Part shown: piece after piece, positions 7,361 through 27,607 of the stretch
Layout: every line of letters begins with the position of its first letter
Position numbering within the stretch: position 1 is the first letter of the stretch
NCBI RefSeq assembly: GCF_000691165.1
Contig: NZ_ASJD01000012.1
Span: forward strand, 1-61,571
DNA: 61,571 nucleotides
Direction: 5' to 3'
Source: Bacillus safensis FO-36b
GTDB lineage: Bacteria > Bacillota > Bacilli > Bacillales > Bacillaceae
Translations under genes and position numbers: made by a program
The notes under the pieces: generated by a model
Told to the model about the DNA's origin: nothing
Seen by the model: only the letters and a program-made list of their open reading frames with translations
The model's database searches: none

Positions 7361-7885
7361 TCAAGCCCTCTTCACGAACCATTCCTCTTGTAAGATGGCA
7401 TAGTAAAATTCATCCCACCACTCATTTCCTTGTGGTATACATTTTTTAAAATACCCCTCTCTCCTCATCCCCATTTTCTCCATCACTCTCCACGATGGCA
7501 CATTCTCAGGCTGACAAGTGGCAATGATCCGATGTAAGTTTAGTGTGTGAAAACCATGATGTAAGACAGCATACGCCGCTTCTGATGCATAGCCCTTGTT
7601 TTGATAGGCAGGATTGAAGACCCAGCCAATCTCATATGTGTGCTCACCAAAGTAAGAATGAAACACGATATGTCCGATGCATATCTGATCTTCTTTTAAT
7701 AGAACAGCAAAATTCTTGGCTTTTTTAAGACGATTATTTTTAACAAATTCCTTCGCATTTTCTTTAGAAAAAACACCTTCCGGAATATACTTCATCACCG
7801 CCGGATCAGATGTATATGCATAAACATCATGCCAATCATCCTCAGCAAATGATCGAATGAAACACCTTTCTGTTGTTAGATTCAT
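7361..7885 (-). CDS. RimJ/RimL-type GNAT N-acetyltransferase
   Basis: The 174-residue product begins MNLTTERCFIRSF, the typical opening of the RimJ/RimL-like subfamily that acetylates protein N-termini or small molecules. The ATG at 7885 has GGAGGTG just upstream, so the longer frame to 7918 is not used. Motifs include the beta-bulge EIGWVFNPAYQNKGYASEA (acetyl-CoA binding) and ENVPSWRVMEKMGM (the conserved Asn-Ser-Met-Gly segment). The substrate is unknown. It lies upstream of the other GNAT gene on the same strand but is separated from it by 277 bp. Confidence 0.85.
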   Translation of the reverse strand: MNLTTERCFIRSFAEDDWHDVYAYTSDPAVMKYIPEGVFSKENAKEFVKNNRLKKAKNFAVLLKEDQICIGHIVFHSYFGEHTYEIGWVFNPAYQNKGYASEAAYAVLHHGFHTLNLHRIIATCQPENVPSWRVMEKMGMRREGYFKKCIPQGNEWWDEFYYAILQEEWFVKRA

Positions 7886-7969
7886 ATGACACCTCCATAG
7901 ACTTCGTGTTTTAAACAAAACCTTGCTATGATCCTATTTTATATGTTTCCAAACAGAAAAAAACACAAA

Positions 7970-8004
7970 TAAAAAAGCACCAGCAGGATGCTGATGCTTT
8001 TTTT
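7970..8004. terminator. Terminator of the rplM-rpsI operon, bidirectional
   Basis: Stem AGCACCAGCA (7976-7985) / TGCTGATGCT (7989-7998) with a three-base loop, flanked by A6 on the left and T7 on the right. On the minus strand it ends rpsI transcription, and in principle it could work in both directions. Confidence 0.85.
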
Positions 8005-8058
8005 ATAAGGTTTGTCTGTAACAAACCTTTGTAAAACGTCCATACAATATAAAATTGA

Positions 8059-8948
<890 letters not shown>

Positions 8949-8963
8949 TCAAATGCTACGTTC

Positions 8964-9015
8964 TATTTCAAAACACAAGATAAGTCTTCCGGGGCTTATT
9001 TGTGGGGTTGAAATA
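8964..9015 (-). ncRNA. L13 leader (rplM 5-prime UTR hairpin)
   Basis: On the minus strand a long stem-loop: TATTTCAA (9008-9015) pairs with TTGAAATA (8964-8971). Inside it CACAA and ATAAG pair with TTGTG and CTTAT, capped by a CCCCGGAAGA loop. An L13-binding leader at this position is known in Firmicutes (Rfam L13_leader). Position, size and nested pairing fit; I assign it by position and structure, not by alignment. Confidence 0.75.
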
Positions 9016-9028
9016 CATACCATATGAT

Positions 9029-9057
9029 ATCTTATAACTTTCTGCTTCCTGTGTCAA
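9029..9057 (-). promoter_or_regulatory. Sigma-A promoter of rplM-rpsI
   Basis: On the minus strand a perfect -35 TTGACA (9052-9057), 17-bp spacer and -10 TAAGAT (9029-9034), placed between the truA stop and the L13 leader. Transcription would start near 9022. Confidence 0.75.
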
Positions 9058-9075
9058 GAACATGTTACACCTGGT

Positions 9076-9819
9076 TTAGTTGTCATAGAAAACTTCCCAT
9101 AAATACAGTCCGTGACTAGGCGCAGTCTTGCCTGCCGCTTCGCGATTTCGGGCGGCAAGCATAGCTTTTATCTCCTCAGGGTGAAATTTACCAGAACCGA
9201 TTTCAAGCAACGTTCCAGCGATAATCCGCACCATGTTGTATAAAAAGCCATTCCCTCTCACACGCATTTCAAGCCCGTCTGAGACGTTTTTCCACTCAAG
9301 GGCATAAATAACCCTCACCTTGTCCTGAACCTCCGTATTGGCCGCACAGAAGCTTGTAAAGTCATGCGTCCCAATCAGGTGCTCAGCGGCTTCTCTCATT
9401 TTATCGATATCCAGCCGGTAAGGATAGTGGCAGGCATACTGTCTCGTGAACACATTTTGGTGTGTTTCCGTTGAGACCTTATAACGGTACTCCTTCGAAA
9501 CAACACCAAATCTGGCATGAAACGAGTCATCGACCTCCTCAGCCTTTAGAACACGGATATCATCCGGCAGCAAGCTGTTAAGGGCAAAAGGCCATCTCTC
9601 CATCGGGATCGAGAGCGGGGTGTCAAAATGGATGACCTGTCCCTTTGCATGGACACCGCTGTCCGTCCGGCCGGAAGCCACAATCGGAATCAGTTCATCC
9701 TGTTTGTGCATTCTTGCAAGGGCTGACTCTATCTCCGTCTGAACGGTTCGCTGCCCTGGCTGCACCTGATAGCCTTTAAAATGTGTCCCATCGTAGGATA
9801 CGGTACATTTGACCTTCAT
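9076..9819 (-). CDS. truA: tRNA pseudouridine(38-40) synthase TruA
   Basis: Isomerises uridines 38-40 in the anticodon stem-loop of tRNAs. It has 247 residues; the catalytic Asp is in SGRTDSGVHAKGQ (Asp53), and GNGFLYNMVRIIAGTLLEIG is the conserved C-terminal active-site segment. It lies 11 bp behind ecfT, so it is probably the last gene of the ecfA1-ecfA2-ecfT-truA unit, as in B. subtilis. The rplM promoter follows immediately. Confidence 0.96.
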   Translation of the reverse strand: MKVKCTVSYDGTHFKGYQVQPGQRTVQTEIESALARMHKQDELIPIVASGRTDSGVHAKGQVIHFDTPLSIPMERWPFALNSLLPDDIRVLKAEEVDDSFHARFGVVSKEYRYKVSTETHQNVFTRQYACHYPYRLDIDKMREAAEHLIGTHDFTSFCAANTEVQDKVRVIYALEWKNVSDGLEMRVRGNGFLYNMVRIIAGTLLEIGSGKFHPEEIKAMLAARNREAAGKTAPSHGLYLWEVFYDN

Positions 9820-9830
9820 CTAGGAATCAC

Positions 9831-10628
9831 CTAATTTCTAAGCAGCACAAGGAGTGCTGTTAACAAGATGAATAAAAGCAGCGTGAACGTGTCCTTCATG
9901 CCCCAGACAAGCTGACGGTACTTCGTCCGTCCTTCTCCCCCGCGGTAGCCTCTCGCTTCCATCGCGGTCGCCAGTTCTTCTGCACGCTTAAACGCACTGA
10001 CGAAAAGCGGAACAAGCAAAGGAACGATGGCTTTCATGCGATCCTTTAAAGGCCCGCTTGTAAAATCAACACCTCGTGCCATTTGTGCCTTCATGATTTT
10101 ATCCGTCTCTTCTAATAACGTCGGAATAAACCGAAGAGAGATGGACATCATGAGAGCAAGCTCATGAACAGGCAGTTTGATTTTACGGAATGGGTGCAGA
10201 AGCTTCTCCATCCCGTCTGTCACTTCTATAGGCGTTGTGGTTAACGTAAGAAGTGTCGTCATCATGATGAGATAGACAAAACGGAGTGAAATGAATATTC
10301 CTTGCTTTAAACCTTCTTCATAAATATTCAGAAAACCAAAGTGGAATAGCAAGGCGCCATCCTTTGTCATGAAAATATGCAGAATAAAGGTAAACAGGAC
10401 AATCCATAGGATCGGCTTCATTCCCTTGAGAATAAAGTATAGCGGCACCTGAGAAACCATCACCACAAGGATGGTAAAGACACCTAAAAGCCCGTAAGTG
10501 ATGTAATTATTAGCAAAAAAAACAATAAAGACAAAAAAGAAAATTGATAACAGCTTTGTCCTTGGATCAAGACGATGGACAAAGGATGAACCTGGCACAT
10601 ATTTGCCGATAATCATACTATCCATCAT
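9831..10628 (-). CDS. ecfT: ECF transporter transmembrane protein EcfT
   Basis: Energy-coupling-factor (group II) vitamin transporter membrane subunit, 265 residues as in B. subtilis YbaF. It has about five to six membrane helices and the two cytoplasmic Ala-Arg-Gly coupling motifs (QMARGVDF and EARGYRGG) that dock on the ATPases. It is shared by several substrate-binding S components encoded elsewhere. Its first four bases overlap the ecfA2 stop, indicating translational coupling. Confidence 0.96.
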   Translation of the reverse strand: MMDSMIIGKYVPGSSFVHRLDPRTKLLSIFFFVFIVFFANNYITYGLLGVFTILVVMVSQVPLYFILKGMKPILWIVLFTFILHIFMTKDGALLFHFGFLNIYEEGLKQGIFISLRFVYLIMMTTLLTLTTTPIEVTDGMEKLLHPFRKIKLPVHELALMMSISLRFIPTLLEETDKIMKAQMARGVDFTSGPLKDRMKAIVPLLVPLFVSAFKRAEELATAMEARGYRGGEGRTKYRQLVWGMKDTFTLLLFILLTALLVLLRN

Positions 10629-11494
10629 GATGTCGTGTCCTCCTGATAAAGAGCTGTTAAGGCTTCTGCCATTTCATCCATCGTCAGAAGCGGCCTTGGA
10701 AACGTAATACCAAGCTTTTCTTCTACAGTCTGCTGGAATTTAATCGTTTCTGGGAGGTCGAGACCAAACGAAGACATGTCTGTACGATTGGCAAACAACT
10801 CTCTCGGCGTACCTGTCGCCTTCACTGTCCCTTTATGCATCACAATCATTTGATCCGCATAATGAGCGGCATCTTCCATACTGTGTGTGACCAGAATCGT
10901 GGTGAGGTTTGCCTTATGATGAAGATCATAGAACATGTCCATGATTTCCTTCCGCCCGCGTGGATCCAGCCCAGCAGTCGGCTCATCAAGCACAAGCACC
11001 TCTGGCTCCATCGCTAAAACGCCTGCAATCGCCACACGTCTCATTTGACCGCCGCTTAGTTCAAAGGGAGATCGAGATAATAGGGACTCAGGAAGACCAA
11101 CCAGTTTCAGCATCTCCTTCGCCTTCGCTTCTGCCTTCTCTTGAGGAACGCCGAAGTTCATCGGGCCAAAGCAGATATCCTTGAGGATGGTTTCCTCAAA
11201 GAGCTGATGCTCAGGAAACTGAAACACGATGCCTACCTTTTTCCGGAGGGGTTTCATATCCTTCTGCTTTTTATTAGCTTGTAAAACTGTCTTTCCAAGC
11301 GCAATGCTCCCCTTCGTTGGTTTGAGCAATCCATTTAAATGCTGCAGCAATGTAGACTTACCAGAGCCCGTATGACCAATGACAGCGACATAGCTGCCCT
11401 CTTTGATGGAAGCATTGACATCATACAAAGCAAGACGCTCAAACGGCGTTTTCATTTGATAACGATGCTCTAATTCTTTGATCGTAATGTCCAT
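10625..11494 (-). CDS. ecfA2: ECF transporter ATP-binding protein EcfA2
   Basis: ABC ATPase of the ECF module, 289 residues. Walker A is GHTGSGKST (40-48), followed by the Q-loop VFQFPEHQ, signature LSGGQMRR, Walker B VLVLDEPTAGLDP and switch His in THSMED. The C-terminal extension is typical of EcfA proteins. It overlaps ecfA1 by 25 bp and ecfT by 4 bp, so the three subunits are made in fixed ratio. Confidence 0.96.
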   Translation of the reverse strand: MDITIKELEHRYQMKTPFERLALYDVNASIKEGSYVAVIGHTGSGKSTLLQHLNGLLKPTKGSIALGKTVLQANKKQKDMKPLRKKVGIVFQFPEHQLFEETILKDICFGPMNFGVPQEKAEAKAKEMLKLVGLPESLLSRSPFELSGGQMRRVAIAGVLAMEPEVLVLDEPTAGLDPRGRKEIMDMFYDLHHKANLTTILVTHSMEDAAHYADQMIVMHKGTVKATGTPRELFANRTDMSSFGLDLPETIKFQQTVEEKLGITFPRPLLTMDEMAEALTALYQEDTTS

Positions 11495-12312
11495 AGCTCT
11501 TTCACCAATCCTTCTTGTGTCAAATGGGCATTTGCAAGCGGCACACCTTGCTGCTTCAATTGCTTGCTCAATCGATAGGAAAATGGCAGATCAAGTCCAA
11601 TCTGAACCAGCTGTTCATCTAGTTCAAATACTTCCTCTGGCGTTCCCTCGGCAAATTTCTTCCCGCCATTCATCACAATGACGCGGTCTGCTTTGGCAGC
11701 CTCGTCTAAATCATGTGTGATGGAAATGACTGTGACTGTTCCTTGTTCCTTCAGTAGTCTAACAGTCTCTAACACTTCTTCACGGCCAATCGGATCGAGC
11801 ATTGATGTTGCTTCATCCAAGATCATGATGTCAGGGCTTGCGGCAAGCACACCTGCAATGGCGACTCTCTGCTTCTGCCCGCCTGATAGATGGTGCGGCT
11901 CTTGATCAAGAAACTCCTGCATATTGACCTGTTTGACAGCCCAATCTACACGTTCTATCATCAATTCCCGCTCAACCCCGTTATTTTCTAAACCAAAAGC
12001 CACATCATCACGAACTGTTGAGCCCACAAATTGGTTATCTGGGTTTTGAAAGACCATTCCAACCTTTTTGCGAATATCCCAAACACTTTCTTCTTTGAGC
12101 TCAATCTCTCCAACCTTGACCGTACCAGCATCCGGTAAAATGAGCCCATTCAGCACACGGGCAAGTGTGGATTTACCTGAACCGTTATGACCAACAATGG
12201 CGAGCCATTCATTTTGATTCACATGCAGTGACACTTGATCTAAAGCGGGCTTGTCCGCATCCTTGTGATAACGAAATACAATGTCCTTTACGTCAATTAA
12301 TGTCTTCCCCAT
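11470..12312 (-). CDS. ecfA1: ECF transporter ATP-binding protein EcfA1
   Basis: First ATPase of the ECF transporter (YbxA), 280 residues. Walker A is GHNGSGKST (41-49), with VFQNPDNQ Q-loop, LSGGQKQR signature, IMILDEATSMLDP Walker B and THDLDE switch. The ATG follows GAGGAGGTC. It is 125 bp downstream of rplQ, with the rplQ terminator between them. No separate promoter is obvious, so it may be expressed by read-through from the alpha operon. Confidence 0.95.
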   Translation of the reverse strand: MGKTLIDVKDIVFRYHKDADKPALDQVSLHVNQNEWLAIVGHNGSGKSTLARVLNGLILPDAGTVKVGEIELKEESVWDIRKKVGMVFQNPDNQFVGSTVRDDVAFGLENNGVERELMIERVDWAVKQVNMQEFLDQEPHHLSGGQKQRVAIAGVLAASPDIMILDEATSMLDPIGREEVLETVRLLKEQGTVTVISITHDLDEAAKADRVIVMNGGKKFAEGTPEEVFELDEQLVQIGLDLPFSYRLSKQLKQQGVPLANAHLTQEGLVKELWTLRSKN

Positions 12313-12374
12313 CTCTACCGGACCTCCTCTCAGCTCAACCTCTTCTTTGCTTATTCCTAAAAAAGCCGTAGTAC

Positions 12375-12416
12375 CTAAAAAAGGGCATAGATCCAGTTAT
12401 GAACTGTCCCGCCCTT
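12375..12416 (-). terminator. Terminator of the S10-spc-alpha cluster after rplQ
   Basis: On the minus strand AAGGGC (12411-12416) pairs with GCCCTT (12381-12386) around an inner stem CAGTT/AACTG, followed by six T. It marks the end of the ribosomal protein supercluster; leakiness would feed ecfA1. Confidence 0.75.
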
Positions 12417-12437
12417 TCTTAGATACACGATATGTGA

Positions 12438-12818
<381 letters not shown>

Positions 12819-12875
12819 TTAGAGATGCTGTATGAATAAAAAACACACGAAAATCCTAGTTCACAATGAAACTAG

Positions 12876-13820
12876 TCAATCGTCTTTACGAAGACCCAGT
12901 CCAAGTTCTTCTAGTTTCGCTTTCACTTCTTCAAGAGATTTACGTCCAAGGTTACGAACTTTCATCATATCCTCTTCTGTCTTGTTAGCAAGCTCTTGAA
13001 CAGTGTTAATACCCGCACGCTTCAAACAGTTGTAAGAACGAACAGAAAGATCAAGCTCTTCAATTGTCATTTCAAGCACTTTTTCTTTTTGGTCTTCTTC
13101 TTTCTCAACCATGATTTCAGCATGCTGAGCTTCGTCAGTTAACCCAACGAAAATATTCAAGTGTTCAGTTAAAATCTTAGAACCTAGAGCGATCGCTTCT
13201 TTCGGTCCTGTGCTTCCATCAGTCCATACATCTAGTGTTAATTTATCATAGTTTGTGATTTGCCCAACACGGGTGTTCTCCACTTGATAAGTCACACGAG
13301 ATACAGGTGTATAGATTGAGTCGATCGGAATCACACCGATTGGCTGATCGTCTCTTTTGTTTGCATCAGCAGGATTGTACCCGCGACCTCTTTGTGCAGT
13401 TAAGCGAACACGGAAGCTCGCATTCTTGCCAAGAGTTGCGATGTGAAGATCTGGATTTAAGATTTCAATATCGCTGTCGTGTGTAATATCAGCAGCTGTT
13501 ACAGTACCTTCATCTTGTACATCAATTTCAAGCGTCTTCTCTTCTTCAGAGTAGATTTTGAGTGCAAGCTTTTTAATGTTTAAGATAATCGTTGTAACAT
13601 CTTCAACCACGCCTTCGATCGTTGAGAATTCGTGTAAGACACCATCTATCTGGATCGATGTTACAGCTGCACCAGGAAGTGAGGATAAAAGGATACGACG
13701 AAGGGAGTTCCCTAAAGTGGTACCATATCCACGCTCAAGTGGCTCTACGACAAACTTGCCATACTTGGCATCGTCGCTGATTTCAACCGTTTCGATTTTT
13801 GGTTTTTCAATTTCGATCAT
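12876..13820 (-). CDS. rpoA: RNA polymerase subunit alpha
   Basis: Alpha subunit, 314 residues. The N-terminal assembly domain (about 1-230) includes [15 protein letters not shown]; a flexible charged linker ([10 protein letters not shown]) follows; the C-terminal domain binds UP elements and activators ([25 protein letters not shown]). A 175-bp gap separates it from rpsK and holds its own probable promoter. Placement between rpsK and rplQ is the standard Bacillus order. Confidence 0.98.
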   Translation of the reverse strand: MIEIEKPKIETVEISDDAKYGKFVVEPLERGYGTTLGNSLRRILLSSLPGAAVTSIQIDGVLHEFSTIEGVVEDVTTIILNIKKLALKIYSEEEKTLEIDVQDEGTVTAADITHDSDIEILNPDLHIATLGKNASFRVRLTAQRGRGYNPADANKRDDQPIGVIPIDSIYTPVSRVTYQVENTRVGQITNYDKLTLDVWTDGSTGPKEAIALGSKILTEHLNIFVGLTDEAQHAEIMVEKEEDQKEKVLEMTIEELDLSVRSYNCLKRAGINTVQELANKTEEDMMKVRNLGRKSLEEVKAKLEELGLGLRKDD

Positions 13821-13950
13821 CTAATAAAACCCTCCTTCAAAACGTCGAAACCTCGAATAGAATCATATGAGATTCCATCCGAAATTCCTCATTGTTTAGT
13901 CCCGTATGTGCTCAGGCAACGAGTCGTGTATTCGTCTCATAAATAACTGT

Positions 13951-13979
13951 ATCATAACCCATTATTGACAGGGACACAA
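13951..13979 (-). promoter_or_regulatory. Possible sigma-A promoter of rpoA-rplQ
   Basis: On the minus strand TTGTGT (13974-13979), 17-bp spacer, TATGAT (13951-13956), in the unusually long rpsK-rpoA gap. It would give alpha and L17 expression partly independent of the upstream S10-spc transcript. Confidence 0.55.
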
Positions 13980-13995
13980 AATCTATACAAACAAA

Positions 13996-14394
<399 letters not shown>

Positions 14395-14411
14395 TTAACT
14401 ACCTCCTTTAC

Positions 14412-14795
<384 letters not shown>

Positions 14796-14798
14796 TTA

Positions 14799-15162
<364 letters not shown>

Positions 15163-15185
15163 TCAAGTGTTCTCCCTTCTTCAAA

Positions 15186-15473
15186 TCAGTAACTTGCTCT
15201 CTGACAAATGTCCAAATGAGAATCTCTCAATTGTTCATCTATCACCCGACCTGTTTTGAATATACTGTTCTGAACTTCCGGAGATACGCAATCATAAAAG
15301 GTTATATGATTGATATTTTTTCTTAGGAGAATGAAATTTACGCTTTTCTCCGTCTGCGATTAGTACATGGCAGCCAACGAACATGCCGATGACACCTGTA
15401 TACTGATCTTGTTCTTTCTTTGGACTATACAGACAACCTGCCCGATTTGGGCCTGAAAGGCTTCAGTGAAGAC
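15186..15473 (-). pseudogene. ybzG: Decayed KOW-domain RNA-binding protein gene (L14e-like)
   Basis: Between map and infA three reading frames together spell one KOW/L14e-like protein: QIGQVVCIV, then QYTGVIGMFVGCHVLIADGEKRKF and SPKKK, then SPEVQNSIFKTGRV, ending with TGA at 15186-15188. Joining them needs a lost base near the A-rich stretch at about 15415-15425 and a gained base in the A6 run at about 15335-15340. No ATG, GTG or TTG lies in the first frame after the map stop. B. subtilis has an intact gene of this family here (ybzG). The two shifts cancel in total length, but none of the three segments is expressible as a whole. Confidence 0.75.
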
Positions 15474-16891
<1,418 letters not shown>

Positions 16892-16895
16892 TTAG

Positions 16896-16922
16896 AGAGG
16901 TTGGGCAGCTGCCCAGCCCTCT
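16896..16922 (-). other. Strong intercistronic hairpin between secY and adk
   Basis: A perfect 14-bp palindrome TGGGCAGCTGCCCA (16902-16915) flanked by AGAGG (16896-16900) / CCTCT (16918-16922) forms one very stable stem in the 55-bp gap. On the minus strand no T-run follows it, so it is not a standard terminator. It may set relative secY/adk expression by mRNA processing or stability. Confidence 0.6.
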
Positions 16923-16925
16923 GTT

Positions 16926-18218
16926 TTATTTCATAAATCCACGGTAATTTCGTTTCACTAATTGGCTTTCAAGCTGTTTCATTGTTTCAAGTGCAACACC
17001 TACAACAATGAGAAGACTTGTGCCGCCAATTTGTGCAGCGGAAGGTAATCCAGCGAATTGAATGAAAAAGATAGGAAGTATTGAAATCACGGCTAAGAAA
17101 ATGGCGCCCACAAACGTGAGTCGGTACAAAATGCTCGTAATTCTATCTTGAGTCATTTTCCCTGGACGAACTCCCGGGATATAGCCACCCTGCTTTTGCA
17201 GATTTTCAGCCATTTGTTCAGGATTGACTTGGACAAAGGCATAAAAATATGTGAAAGCAACAATCAGTGCTACATAAATCGTCATACCGATTGGCTTAGT
17301 ATAGTCAAAGTTGTTGGTTATCCAAGTTGTCACATTATTGGTTCCGAAGAACGATGCGATCGTCTGCGGAGTAATAATGAAAGAAACGGCAAAGATGACT
17401 GGAATCACCCCTGCTGGATTCACTTTTAATGGAAGGTGCGTTGCTTGACTAGCAGACATTTGTGCACGGCCAGTTCCCTTTGAATATTGAATTGCAATCT
17501 TTCTCACTGCCATTTGAATGTAAATAACACCGATAACAATGACAAGAATGGCAATGACAATAAGGGCAATTTTAAGGATTTGCATGAACAGCTGTCCATC
17601 TCCACCTACAAATTGTTGAGCGTACACTTGTTTTAATGTTTGAGGGATACCAGCGATGATACCGGCAAAGATAATAATCGAAATACCGTTACCAACACCG
17701 TGAGCAGTAATCTGCTCACCCAGCCACATTAAAAATGCTGTTCCCGCAGTGAGTACGACCGCAATTAAGAGATACGTTGAAACACCAGGGTTTTCAATCA
17801 GCATGCCTCCTGCCATATTGTTAAATCCATATGACATTCCTAGCGCCTGGATAAATCCTAGAACAATTGTAAAATACCTTGTGAATTGTGCTAATTTTCG
17901 GCGGCCAACCTCTCCTTGCTTTGACCACTCAGTAAACTTCGGAACAACATCCATCTGCAAGAGCTGAATGATGATCGAAGCAGTGATATACGGCATAATC
18001 CCCATTGCAAGAATGGAGAATTGGAAAAGTGCCCCGCCCCCAAACGTGTTGAGGATTCCGAAAACACTCATTTGATCCTGTGCCTGGAGAACTTCGGCGT
18101 TCACATTAGGCACAGGGATGAAAGCACCTATACGAAAGACGACTAACATTAAAAGTGTGAATATAATCTTATTCCGTATATCTTTCACGCGCATAAAATT
18201 GGAGATTGTCTTAAACAA
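16926..18218 (-). CDS. secY: Protein translocase subunit SecY
   Basis: Channel-forming subunit of the Sec translocon, 430 residues with ten membrane helices. The conserved plug/TM2 region (TFGGGALFQFSILAMGIMPYI), the TM5 region (GNGISIIIFAGI) and the C-terminal loop GYIPGVRPG are present. It works with SecE, also encoded in this window. It is directly behind rplO (1 bp gap) in the spc operon. Confidence 0.98.
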   Translation of the reverse strand: MFKTISNFMRVKDIRNKIIFTLLMLVVFRIGAFIPVPNVNAEVLQAQDQMSVFGILNTFGGGALFQFSILAMGIMPYITASIIIQLLQMDVVPKFTEWSKQGEVGRRKLAQFTRYFTIVLGFIQALGMSYGFNNMAGGMLIENPGVSTYLLIAVVLTAGTAFLMWLGEQITAHGVGNGISIIIFAGIIAGIPQTLKQVYAQQFVGGDGQLFMQILKIALIVIAILVIVIGVIYIQMAVRKIAIQYSKGTGRAQMSASQATHLPLKVNPAGVIPVIFAVSFIITPQTIASFFGTNNVTTWITNNFDYTKPIGMTIYVALIVAFTYFYAFVQVNPEQMAENLQKQGGYIPGVRPGKMTQDRITSILYRLTFVGAIFLAVISILPIFFIQFAGLPSAAQIGGTSLLIVVGVALETMKQLESQLVKRNYRGFMK

Positions 18219-18219
18219 G

Positions 18220-18672
<453 letters not shown>

Positions 18673-18690
18673 TTATCGATTAAAAATGTT

Positions 18691-19408
<718 letters not shown>

Positions 19409-19411
19409 TTA

Positions 19412-19774
19412 TTAAAATTTAAGTCCAGCCTCACGAGCAGCTTCAGCTAGAGCTTTTACACGTCCATGATATAGGTATCCTCCGCGGTCAAATACCACGT
19501 TAGAGATTCCTTTTTCAACAGCACGTTTTGCAACAAGTTCGCCAACTTTCGTAGCAGCTGCAGTGTCAGAACTATTCTCGATCTTTAACTCTTTATCAAG
19601 AGTAGAAGCACTTACAAGTGTTACACCGTTAACATCATCAATTACTTGAGCGTAGATATTCTTGTTAGAACGGAAAACGTTAAGGCGAGGTCTTTCAGCA
19701 GTACCTGAAAGTTTCGCACGAACACGAGCATGTCTTTTAAGACGAGTAGCGTTTTTGCTAGTTTTCGTAATCAT
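19412..19774 (-). CDS. rplR: 50S ribosomal protein L18
   Basis: L18 (uL18), 5S-rRNA-binding protein of 120 residues. The ATG at 19774 ([19 protein letters not shown]) matches B. subtilis and has AAAGGAG upstream; the longer frame from 19795 would cover this site. [16 protein letters not shown] near the end is the family signature. Confidence 0.97.
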   Translation of the reverse strand: MITKTSKNATRLKRHARVRAKLSGTAERPRLNVFRSNKNIYAQVIDDVNGVTLVSASTLDKELKIENSSDTAAATKVGELVAKRAVEKGISNVVFDRGGYLYHGRVKALAEAAREAGLKF

Positions 19775-19806
19775 CCGAGTCACTCCTTTCTTCACATTAA
19801 GCGATC

Positions 19807-20343
19807 TTACTTACCAGTTTTTCCTTCTTTACGGCGAACGAATTCACCTTCGTAACGAATTCCTTTACCTTTGTAAGGCTCTGGAGCACGGACAGCGCGG
19901 ATGTTAGAAGCTAGAGCTCCTACACGCTCTTTATCGATACCTTTAATGATTACTTTCGTTTGAGATGGAACTTCGATTTCAACTCCAGCCTCAGGAACGA
20001 TTTCAACTGGATGAGAGTATCCAACGTTAAGAACAAGTTTGTTTCCAGATTTAGCTGCACGGTAACCGACACCGATAAGTTCTAAACCTCTTTCGAAACC
20101 TTTAGATACACCTTCAACCATGTTTGCAATCAAGCTGCGTGTTGTACCATGTAATGCACGGTGTTCTTTATTTTCAGACGGACGGCTTACAGTTAAGACG
20201 TTGTCCTCAATTTTAATTTCCATATCAGGGTGAAATGCACGAGTTAGTTCACCTTTTGGTCCCTTTACTGTCACTGTGTTATCGTTGTTTGTCACAGTAA
20301 CTCCTGAAGGGATCTCGATTAGTTTTTTACCTATACGAGACAT
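19807..20343 (-). CDS. rplF: 50S ribosomal protein L6
   Basis: L6 (uL6), 178 residues from the ATG at 20343 ([15 protein letters not shown]), preceded by GGAGGTGC; the longer frame from 20358 starts inside the ribosome site. It has two L6 folds and the C-terminal signature [24 protein letters not shown]. It sits near the sarcin-ricin loop in the mature 50S. Confidence 0.97.
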   Translation of the reverse strand: MSRIGKKLIEIPSGVTVTNNDNTVTVKGPKGELTRAFHPDMEIKIEDNVLTVSRPSENKEHRALHGTTRSLIANMVEGVSKGFERGLELIGVGYRAAKSGNKLVLNVGYSHPVEIVPEAGVEIEVPSQTKVIIKGIDKERVGALASNIRAVRAPEPYKGKGIRYEGEFVRRKEGKTGK

Positions 20344-20374
20344 ACCAAGCACCTCCATTCATCTTAAACTTTTT

Positions 20375-20776
<402 letters not shown>

Positions 20777-20804
20777 TTAATAACCTCCTTCCCATTTATG
20801 GGGA

Positions 20805-21005
<201 letters not shown>

Positions 21006-21012
21006 TCATTGA

Positions 21013-21570
<558 letters not shown>

Positions 21571-21577
21571 TTATTTA

Positions 21578-21889
<312 letters not shown>

Positions 21890-21924
21890 TTAATCGCACC
21901 TCCTTGAGTCGCGGATTGTATTCA

Positions 21925-22329
<405 letters not shown>

Positions 22330-22332
22330 TTA

Positions 22333-22614
<282 letters not shown>

Positions 22615-22621
22615 CTAATTA

Positions 22622-24249
<1,628 letters not shown>

Positions 24250-24266
24250 TTAAAAGCCTCCTCTCA

Positions 24267-24593
<327 letters not shown>

Positions 24594-24602
24594 ACAACCC
24601 CG

Positions 24603-25457
<855 letters not shown>

Positions 25458-25464
25458 TTAAGAT

Positions 25465-26393
<929 letters not shown>

Positions 26394-26402
26394 CTAAGAG
26401 AG

Positions 26403-27035
<633 letters not shown>

Positions 27036-27069
27036 TCACACCTCCTATAATATGTGTTTTCTATTTGAA

Positions 27070-27503
<434 letters not shown>

Positions 27504-27510
27504 ATGCACT

Positions 27511-27539
27511 ATTGTACCAAATTGGCCTGCGTGTTGCAA
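27511..27539 (-). promoter_or_regulatory. S10 operon promoter, downstream (sigma-A)
   Basis: On the minus strand -35 TTGCAA (27534-27539), 17-bp spacer, -10 TACAAT (27511-27516). Confidence 0.75.
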
Positions 27540-27578
27540 TAATAAATCGGATAAATTTATGATTTGCACACTTTTCAT

Positions 27579-27607
27579 ATTATACAGGGATTCAGCCTAT
27601 AAATCAA
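27579..27607 (-). promoter_or_regulatory. S10 operon promoter, upstream (sigma-A)
   Basis: On the minus strand -35 TTGATT (27602-27607), 17-bp spacer and consensus -10 TATAAT (27579-27584). The -35 lies inside the last codons of ybaC. Confidence 0.6.
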
